The position numbers and the translations under genes were made by a program. From Candidatus Colwelliibacteriota bacterium (GTDB lineage: Bacteria; Patescibacteriota; Minisyncoccia; UBA6257; Colwellbacteraceae), in NCBI GenBank assembly GCA_028711965.1, contig JAQTRD010000012.1:1-9316 (forward strand): 9,316 bases of DNA, read 5' to 3'. The notes below the pieces were generated by a model. It had not been told where the DNA came from, did no database searches, and saw only the letters and a program-made list of their open reading frames with translations. The first letter of the stretch is position 1. Every line of letters begins with the position of its first letter. Positions 1 through 4,201 of the stretch are shown in pieces.

Positions 1-1369
1 CACTGGTATTAATAGACGCAACCGTTCCCGAGGCTCCATTACCGAAATTTATACCGCCAGTTCCGTGATAGAAGTTTATATAAGTAGCGTATGCTCCACT
101 AGCAGCATCAAGATGAAGATTTCCATTAGTAGCCACTACCGAAGCATCATTAGTCACATTACCGTTTCCTCCAACCCTCAAATAGGCCCCCCATGTTGAG
201 TTTGGACCAAACAAGGAATACCCATCTCCGTAAACATGAAGTTTACTGCTTGGAGTAGTCGTTCCAAGTCCTAGATTAGCCGGAAAGCTGTAGTTTCCTC
301 CTCCGGTGTTAGCACCAAAGGCTCCCGAGGAAACATTGGCAGCGGAAGTCGTTCCTCCCTCTCCGCCTGTCGGATCTTGCCATATGGGAGCGGTAGCTCC
401 CGCATTCATCGTAAGAACCTGTCCGGCTGTTCCTTTGGCAAGTCTCGTTCCAGTACCGGCAGTCCCTCCGTAAATAATGTCTCCGGCAGTCGTCATCGGA
501 GAGAGGGCGTCGAAAGCAGCCGCTTTGGTCGCGGCTCCGGTACCTCCGTTCGCTATTGTGAGAGCGGTCGTGAGAGATAATGAAGTTGCGGAAGCCGCTC
601 CAAGAGTGGGAGTTACAAGAGTCGGCGACGTGCTAAGGACAAACGATCCCGTTCCTGTCTCGTCGGAAACCACTCCGGCAAGTTCCGAAGAAGTCGTAGA
701 AGCGAATACGGAAAGCTTGTTATTCGTCAACGCGAAAGTTCCGGTAGTGGTGGGAAGCGTGAGAGTCGGGGTTCCTGCGGCAGCTGGAGCGGTAATTATT
801 GCCGTGCCGCTCGATGAGCCCTCAAGCTTTATCTGGGCGGGAAAAGTGTAGTTCCCTCCTCCGGTATTCGCTCCGAAAGTTCCAGAAGAAACGTTAGCAG
901 CGGAAGTAGTTCCCGTTCCGGGACTTGTCCAAGTGAATCCGTTTTCCGTTCCGTTCACTGCAAGATAATATCCGGCCGTGCCGATGGCAAGCCTTGTCGC
1001 TGTTCCGCTCGCTCCGCCGTAGATCAAATCTCCAGCAGTCGTCATCGGATTCAATATGATTGTTTTTCTCTCGGTTGAAGGAGTAAAGAAAAGACTGCTT
1101 CCGTTGTATTCAATCGCTCCCGCAGAGGGAGTCGTGAGATTGGTCCCCGCGGTGAGTTTCAAGGGAGCTACCGTCACCGTCCCCGCCTTTATCTCAAGAG
1201 CAGCGGAAGGATCGCTTACTCCCACGCCAACATTCGTTCCTGATACGCTTATCGCTCCGTTTCCGGTTGGAGGGTTTTGGGAAGGGCCGGTGAAGGCAAG
1301 GGCAGGAGAAATGCCTACGACAAAAACAACCGCAAAGACAACAACAATAAACTTAATTCTCGGCTTCAT
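1..1369 (-). CDS. Secreted modular surface protein with phage tail-fibre-like repeats (N-terminal part, runs off left edge)
   Basis: An open frame of 456 codons begins at ATG 1367-1369 and is still open at base 1. Residues 1-25 are a clear Sec signal peptide: K/R-rich start, hydrophobic core VVVFAVVFVV, and a likely cut after SPALA. The mature protein is low in Cys and rich in Gly, Thr, Ser and Ala. It opens with FTGPSQNPPTGN, followed by GVGVSDPSAALEIK, and ends in the window near GLGTTTPSSKLHV, a phrase common in tail-fibre-like proteins. Two copies of a 70-73 residue module (MTTAGDxIYGG to GANTGGGNYxFP) lie between. Phrases such as ASTTSSELAGVVSDETGTG and TLTLPTTTGTFAL occur widely in phage tail fibres and in giant CPR surface proteins. 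Role (attachment, host contact) is inference. The C-terminus, where an S74-type chaperone might sit, is outside the window. The start is supported by a perfect -10 only 8 bp upstream and by the signal peptide. Confidence 0.85.
   Translation of the reverse strand, partial: MKPRIKFIVVVFAVVFVVGISPALAFTGPSQNPPTGNGAISVSGTNVGVGVSDPSAALEIKAGTVTVAPLKLTAGTNLTTPSAGAIEYNGSSLFFTPSTERKTIILNPMTTAGDLIYGGASGTATRLAIGTAGYYLAVNGTENGFTWTSPGTGTTSAANVSSGTFGANTGGGNYTFPAQIKLEGSSSGTAIITAPAAAGTPTLTLPTTTGTFALTNNKLSVFASTTSSELAGVVSDETGTGSFVLSTSPTLVTPTLGAASATSLSLTTALTIANGGTGAATKAAAFDALSPMTTAGDIIYGGTAGTGTRLAKGTAGQVLTMNAGATAPIWQDPTGGEGGTTSAANVSSGAFGANTGGGNYSFPANLGLGTTTPSSKLHVYGDGYSLFGPNSTWGAYLRVGGNGNVTNDASVVATNGNLHLDAASGAYATYINFYHGTGGINFGNGASGTVASINTS
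281..499 (-). repeat. Tail-fibre-like module, copy B (73 codons)
   Basis: Second in-frame copy of the module: PMTTAGDIIYGG, GTGTRLAKGTAG, then SAANVSSGAFGANTGGG and NYSFP. It differs from copy A mainly in the centre (QVLTMNAGATAPIWQ in place of YYLAVNGTENGFTWT) and by a three-codon longer linker (TGGEGG). The nucleotide sequences at the module ends are still nearly the same, for example the shared CATCGG end, which fits duplication or recombination between modules. Confidence 0.85.
839..1048 (-). repeat. Tail-fibre-like module, copy A (70 codons)
   Basis: In-frame protein repeat inside the surface gene. It begins PMTTAGDLIYGG, runs through GTATRLAIGTAG and ends SAANVSSGTFGANTGGG then NYTFP. 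It matches copy B (281-499) over its whole length, with the start points 549 bp (183 codons) apart. Copy A is three codons shorter in the middle linker. Similarity is strongest at the two ends and weakest in the central segment after the GTAG. Confidence 0.85.
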
Positions 1370-1377
1370 TAAATCTA

Positions 1378-1413
1378 ATTATACCATTTATTAAGTAAAA
1401 TTAGTGTGGATAA
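1378..1413 (-). promoter_or_regulatory. Promoter of the surface-protein gene: DnaA-box-like 12-mer plus extended -10
   Basis: On the minus strand, TTATCCACACTA (1402-1413) is followed by 18 bp and then a perfect TATAAT (1378-1383) with an extended TGG in front and TTA behind. No TTGACA-like -35 is present; the 12-mer occupies about -31 to -42. The -10 ends 8 bp before the ATG at 1369, so transcription should begin at or within a base or two of the start codon. The same arrangement, with identical spacing, is found at 2065-2100. Confidence 0.65.
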
Positions 1414-1427
1414 GAAGAGATCCTTCG

Positions 1428-1455
1428 TTGATGATTAGAGCAACTGAATCATCAA
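1428..1455. other. 9-bp perfect inverted repeat with 10-nt loop
   Basis: TTGATGATT (1428-1436) and AATCATCAA (1447-1455) are perfect inverted copies around a 10-nt loop. The dyad sits between the terminator of the cupredoxin gene and the box promoter of the surface gene, and partly overlaps the T-rich tail of that terminator. There is no U-tract after it, so an operator or second structured element is as likely as a terminator. No regulator can be named. Confidence 0.4.
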
Positions 1456-1492
1456 ATTAAAATTCGCCTCCACTAATTAGCAGAGACGAATT
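1452..1492 (-). terminator. Intrinsic terminator downstream of the cupredoxin gene
   Basis: The minus-strand transcript of 1461-1492 folds into a 14-bp stem with an AAUU loop: AATTCG/CGAATT outside, then G-U, CTC/GAG, two G-U pairs, CT/AG. It is followed directly by TTTTAATTT. Three pairs are G-U wobbles in the minus-strand RNA and would be A-C mismatches in the plus-strand RNA, so the structure is specific to minus-strand transcription. This matches the direction of the gene ending at 1510. Confidence 0.65.
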
Positions 1493-1496
1493 AGAA

Positions 1497-1524
1497 ATTA
1501 TCGTGAAGCTTACTTCACGATAAT
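1497..1524 (-). terminator. Perfect 12-bp hairpin enclosing the cupredoxin stop codon
   Basis: ATTATCGTGAAG and CTTCACGATAAT (1497-1508 and 1513-1524) form a perfect 12-bp stem with a 4-nt loop. Read on the minus strand, the 5' arm is the last four codons (Ile-Ile-Val-Lys), the loop holds the TAA stop, and the 3' arm lies just past the gene. The sequence after it (TTTCTAATTC) is only a weak U-tract, so it may protect the 3' end or act together with the stronger hairpin at 1461-1492. Confidence 0.5.
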
Positions 1525-2040
1525 GTATCCCACCGCAGGCGAAGCAAGTCCGCCGCACAATTCACAGTAATAAGCGAACTTACCAGTATCTGTCGCTTGG
1601 AACTCAAATATCTTAGTCTCTCCAAGATTAGCTATCTGCTTCATCCCATAATCAGGAAGAACCATATCGTATTCCTTATCCTTCGCCGAAAAATTAATAT
1701 GCACCGTATCTCCCTTATTAACTGTCACTTCTGACGGTGTAAATACTCCCCTGTCTGCAGATATATTAAATGTTCTCAATTTTGCCTCAACGCCGGGGGC
1801 CGCAGGAGCTACTGATACAGGAACGGCAACTTCCTCGTTTGAAGTAGTATCCCCGACTTCAAGCACCGCTGCGTCATCGGGAACTGGCTTCCTTGTTTCC
1901 GAGATAGGACCTTGATCTTCCGGTACCGGTTCTTTCTTATTCATATTCGGCAAGATACCGAAGAATAATATGGCGACGATTATAAGAACTGTTGCAATTA
2001 CGATAATTAATATTCCCTTTTTGCCTCCAAGTATGTTCAT
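1510..2040 (-). CDS. Membrane-anchored cupredoxin-fold protein with degenerate copper site
   Basis: The protein has 176 residues. An uncleaved N-terminal signal anchor (residues 9-30, hydrophobic ILIIVIATVLIIVAILFFGIL) is followed by an acidic, Pro-rich linker (about 31-88) and a C-terminal cupredoxin-like domain (about 89-176). Family features are visible: FTPSEVTVNKGDTV, the GETKIFEF strand, a TGKFAYYC turn and a final GYIIVK strand. In copper-binding relatives a His follows the Lys/Asp-rich turn and the C-terminal loop carries Cys, His and Met. Here the first position is Tyr124 (KEYDM), and the loop is CELCGGLASPAVG, with Cys159 and Cys162 but no His or Met. The domain probably faces outside the membrane. 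A redox dithiol, a disulfide-stabilised structural domain or an unusual metal site are all possible. Start: ATG 2038-2040, with no Shine-Dalgarno; an upstream ATGAAATGA mini-frame overlaps it. Neighbours suggest an envelope role. Confidence 0.75.
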   Translation of the reverse strand: MNILGGKKGILIIVIATVLIIVAILFFGILPNMNKKEPVPEDQGPISETRKPVPDDAAVLEVGDTTSNEEVAVPVSVAPAAPGVEAKLRTFNISADRGVFTPSEVTVNKGDTVHINFSAKDKEYDMVLPDYGMKQIANLGETKIFEFQATDTGKFAYYCELCGGLASPAVGYIIVK

Positions 2041-2064
2041 TTCATTTAAATTGGTCTTTGGTTA

Positions 2065-2100
2065 ATTATAACACCTACAGAACAGGCGTAGTGTGGATAA
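2065..2100 (-). promoter_or_regulatory. Promoter of the cupredoxin gene: DnaA-box-like 12-mer plus extended -10
   Basis: On the minus strand, TTATCCACACTA (2089-2100) lies 18 bp before a perfect TATAAT (2065-2070), extended by TGT in front and TTA behind. The layout equals that at 1378-1413 although the spacer sequences differ. Predicted transcription start is near 2058, giving a leader of about 18 nt. The upstream edge of the box forms a small dyad (GGATA/TATCC, 2095-2113) that reaches the stop codon of the glycosyltransferase gene. Confidence 0.65.
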
Positions 2101-2112
2101 CAATCAAGTATC

Positions 2113-3618
2113 CTAGTCTTCCGATTTCTCTCCTTTTCTTGCCTTCGGCGTCACCCAAAATCCAAGCTTGTACTTTCCGCCAAGCATCATTCTTGTCTGC
2201 GCTTCAATGCCCGCGCTCGTGGAAAAAACCAAAAGGCTTACGGGAACAAGAAGCCACTGCAGCATATGAGGCAAGTAATGCCTCGTCTTGAACCATTTCG
2301 GTTTCGGAGGAAGAAGGATGAGCGAAAGTATCACCGAAATTATGATTCCCGAAATGGCTATGTTCATTAAAAGACTTGTGAGTTGAGGAAGATTATAGGA
2401 AAGAACGGATACGTTAAATTTATCTCCTCCTAAGATAAGCGGGAGACGGCCCAACAAAAGAATTATCAAGGCATTCGTCGCCCATCCCCAATAGATATCC
2501 AAATGCTGCCACGTCCAATATATTTTCTGATTCAAAGGAATTTTTTTGTTTTTGATAAATCCTTCAAAAACATAAGGTATATTCTCGCATCCCCAAGCCC
2601 ATCTTCTTTGCTGCTTGTAGATATTCTTCATCGTCTGCCAAAATGTCGGCGCAACATTCGCATCCATTGAAACCGGATAATTCAATGGGATGACTCTCCA
2701 GTCTCCGTCATAGTGCAAAAAACACTGCCAGAATATAAGCGAATCCTCCGATACATGGTCCGTCGTCCAAAAGCCGATATCTACAAGAGCCTTAAAAGGC
2801 ATTGAGTGCGACGAGAAAGTGATGAGTTGTTCCGGCCGCACTTGGTTCATAATATTCCAAAAGGTCGTAGAGAAAGCCACAAGCCTTGAAAAAGGGTTAG
2901 CGTCGTAAATATTGTTCGTAAAAAAAGCGATAGGCTGATAGCTTGATCTGTCCGGATGTTCGGCCGTCAAAAAGGCGTGAGTCAGCCTCCCGAAATATTC
3001 GGGAAACACTTGGGTGTCGACATCAAAAGTCGAAACGATAATATTTTCATAAGGGATTCCCCTCTTGTCTATTATTTCTTCTTTCACCCTCTTTGCCGCC
3101 CAAGCTTCATTCGATCCCTTGCCGGCTATTTCTCCCGGCAGATCTTTCGGATGGATTGTCGCCAAGAAGCCGCAGAACTTTTCTCCGAACTCTTTTTGTA
3201 TTTTCCAGAGCGTCTCGTTGTATTCATCCCCCGCCCTTTCCTCTCCGGAAAGTACAACTATGAGCCTGTCCAGCGGATAGTTTGTTTTTGTGAGAGACTC
3301 AAAGTTCTCTCGAACAACGGAATACGACTCCTTATACATCGGAAACACAAGAAGATGATAAATATTGTCGATGCTTCTGCCGTCGCGAGCGGGAAGATTC
3401 CTCGCTTCCTTAAACCAGTCATTCTTCATCGTCGCTTTCATTCTTACGTATCCCGAAATCAGATGAGTGGAAAAATACACCGCTTTAAGAAGCCAGTATA
3501 TATCGAAGAGGATCACGAAAATGGCAGCCTGAACCGGCCAAAATATTGAAGATATAAAAATAAGGGCGATTGTCCCCCACGCAAGCGTTCCCGGAAGTAT
3601 CTCAAAAAATCTCTTCAT
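2113..3618 (-). CDS. Membrane-embedded family 2 glycosyltransferase (cellulose-synthase-like, processive type)
   Basis: The protein has 501 residues from ATG 3616-3618 (MKRFFEILPGT). Two N-terminal membrane segments (about 12-48) precede a GT2 domain. The catalytic set of processive GT2 enzymes is present: DVD at 199-201 (metal/UDP-sugar binding), SED at 290-292 (catalytic base) and QQRRW at 336-340, the QxxRW motif that holds the acceptor and nucleotide. Three further membrane segments follow at about 380-396, 415-436 and 452-473. The enzyme probably adds sugars from a nucleotide donor to a growing surface polysaccharide at the inner face of the membrane; the product sugar cannot be read from sequence. 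A GTG start at 3631-3633 would lie inside the tRNA and is unlikely. The ATG is only 6 nt from the tRNA 3' end with no Shine-Dalgarno, so expression most likely depends on the tRNA promoter. Confidence 0.85.
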   Translation of the reverse strand: MKRFFEILPGTLAWGTIALIFISSIFWPVQAAIFVILFDIYWLLKAVYFSTHLISGYVRMKATMKNDWFKEARNLPARDGRSIDNIYHLLVFPMYKESYSVVRENFESLTKTNYPLDRLIVVLSGEERAGDEYNETLWKIQKEFGEKFCGFLATIHPKDLPGEIAGKGSNEAWAAKRVKEEIIDKRGIPYENIIVSTFDVDTQVFPEYFGRLTHAFLTAEHPDRSSYQPIAFFTNNIYDANPFSRLVAFSTTFWNIMNQVRPEQLITFSSHSMPFKALVDIGFWTTDHVSEDSLIFWQCFLHYDGDWRVIPLNYPVSMDANVAPTFWQTMKNIYKQQRRWAWGCENIPYVFEGFIKNKKIPLNQKIYWTWQHLDIYWGWATNALIILLLGRLPLILGGDKFNVSVLSYNLPQLTSLLMNIAISGIIISVILSLILLPPKPKWFKTRHYLPHMLQWLLVPVSLLVFSTSAGIEAQTRMMLGGKYKLGFWVTPKARKGEKSED

Positions 3619-3624
3619 TAGAAG

Positions 3625-3696
3625 CAGCCCCACGGGGAGTCGAACCCCGGTTGCCAGGATGAAAACCTGGCGTCCTAACCGCTAGACGATAGGGCC
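3625..3696 (-). tRNA. tRNA-Glu (anticodon UUC)
   Basis: A 72-nt cloverleaf on the minus strand. The acceptor is GGCCCTA with TGGGGCT. The D-arm GTCTAGCGGTTAGGAC pairs G10-C25, U11-A24, C12-G23 and U13-G22. The anticodon stem is CCAGG/CCTGG with loop TTTTCAT (anticodon UUC), the variable loop has four nucleotides, the T-stem is CGGGG/CCCCG and the T-loop is TTCGACT. The discriminator is G. CCA is not encoded (CTT follows). The first acceptor pair is G1-U72 rather than G1-C72. U34 of this tRNA is a classical target of 2-thiolation, for which the neighbouring IscS would supply sulfur; that link is inference. Confidence 0.95.
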
Positions 3697-3707
3697 TCTC
3701 GGGCTTA

Positions 3708-3737
3708 AAAATACCAGAAAAGCTGCATTTTTGTCTA
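3708..3737 (-). promoter_or_regulatory. Promoter of tRNA-Glu and the downstream glycosyltransferase gene
   Basis: On the minus strand, TAGACA (3732-3737, five of six matches to TTGACA) is followed by 18 bp and TATTTT (3708-3713) with an extended TGG. The predicted start is near 3701, about 5 nt before the tRNA 5' end, as expected for a tRNA gene. The -35 lies just past the iscU stop codon at 3741. No other promoter is visible before the glycosyltransferase start. Confidence 0.55.
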
Positions 3738-3740
3738 CTG

Positions 3741-4136
3741 TTATGAAATCCTGTTCGAATTTTTATATTGCCCTATCGCTTCCCTTAACGCCCTGACCGA
3801 CAGGTCGGCGCAATGAAGTTTCACTGGAGGAATCTCACCGAGCGCGCTCTCGACATCTTTGAATTCTATTTTCATAGCTTCATCCAGAGTCTTTCCCTTA
3901 GCCATCTCCGTTATCATCGAAGTTGTCGATATGGCCGCAACGCAACCGAGAGTCTCGAATCCAATATCTTTGATTGCGTCTTCGCCCGATTCATTCTTGC
4001 CTACCTTTATATATATCTTCATTATGTCGCCGCATACGGGATTACCTACGCTGCCAACAGCGTCAACTCCTTCAATAGCGCCCATATTTTTAGGATTTTG
4101 AAAGTGATCGATTATCTCCTTTGAATACATAGTCAT
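3741..4136 (-). CDS. iscU: Iron-sulfur cluster scaffold protein IscU/NifU-like
   Basis: The protein has 131 residues from ATG 4134-4136 (MTMYSKEIIDHFQNPKNMG). It is the scaffold on which [2Fe-2S] clusters are built before transfer to client proteins. The three cluster-binding cysteines are present: Cys35 in GNPVCGD with the conserved Asp37, Cys65 in GFETLGC, and Cys109 in IPPVKLHCADL. Length matches the family (about 125-150), and there is no NifU-type C-terminal domain. Starts at 4130 (MYSKE) or 4163 are possible. The last adds ten residues encoded by a heptamer repeat and is unlikely, because homologues begin at MYS. It lies 65 bp downstream of iscS on the same strand. No hscA, hscB or ferredoxin gene is nearby, so this is a minimal S-U system. 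Confidence 0.9.
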   Translation of the reverse strand: MTMYSKEIIDHFQNPKNMGAIEGVDAVGSVGNPVCGDIMKIYIKVGKNESGEDAIKDIGFETLGCVAAISTTSMITEMAKGKTLDEAMKIEFKDVESALGEIPPVKLHCADLSVRALREAIGQYKNSNRIS

Positions 4137-4143
4137 ATTAAAT

Positions 4144-4171
4144 TTCCAAACTCCAATTTCCAATTTCCAAT
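4144..4171. repeat. Tandem heptamer array, 4 x 7 bp, in front of iscU
   Basis: Four consecutive heptamers on the plus strand: TTCCAAA, CTCCAAT, TTCCAAT, TTCCAAT (ATTGGAA-type units on the coding strand). The array ends 8 bp before the iscU ATG and supplies the only GGA-containing sequence near the start. The same kind of unit occurs at 6658-6671 next to the four-helix-bundle gene. Confidence 0.75.
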
Positions 4172-4184
4172 AAATCGTAATATT

Positions 4185-4196
4185 TCATTATAATGA
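4185..4196 (-). promoter_or_regulatory. Possible iscU promoter: perfect -10 inside a 12-bp palindrome
   Basis: TCATTATAATGA is a perfect 12-bp palindrome in the iscS-iscU gap. It contains TATAAT on the minus strand at 4187-4192, which would give a leader of about 44 nt for iscU. No good -35 and no extended TGn are present, and iscU could equally be read from the iscS promoter. As a palindrome it could also be an operator. Confidence 0.35.
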
Positions 4197-4201
4197 TAAT
4201 T

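Noticed and set aside
1..1369. Prophage tail-fibre gene
   Set aside because: The protein has a Sec signal peptide, and all neighbours in the window are chromosomal. Tail-fibre-like modules are also found in cellular surface proteins of CPR bacteria.
477..1394. Plus-strand open frames at 477-851 and 1056-1394
   Set aside because: They are antisense to the surface-protein frame, which has a signal peptide, internal repeats and recognisable fibre phrases. The plus-strand translations show no motif or sensible start context.
1402..2100. Two perfect DnaA-box matches as a replication origin
   Set aside because: Only two boxes, about 690 bp apart, each locked to a -10 element. There is no box cluster, no AT-rich unwinding region beside them and no dnaA or dnaN gene. 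Promoter elements explain them better.
2956..3549. A 197-codon plus-strand open frame opposite the glycosyltransferase
   Set aside because: It lies wholly inside the GT2 coding sequence, whose DxD, ED and QxxRW motifs are intact. The antisense product has no family features.
3616..3633. GTG at 3631-3633 as the glycosyltransferase start
   Set aside because: It lies inside the acceptor stem of tRNA-Glu and adds only GLLL before a normal ATG start.
4144..4171. CRISPR-like short repeats
   Set aside because: The 7-bp units are directly tandem with no spacers, and there are no cas genes in the window.
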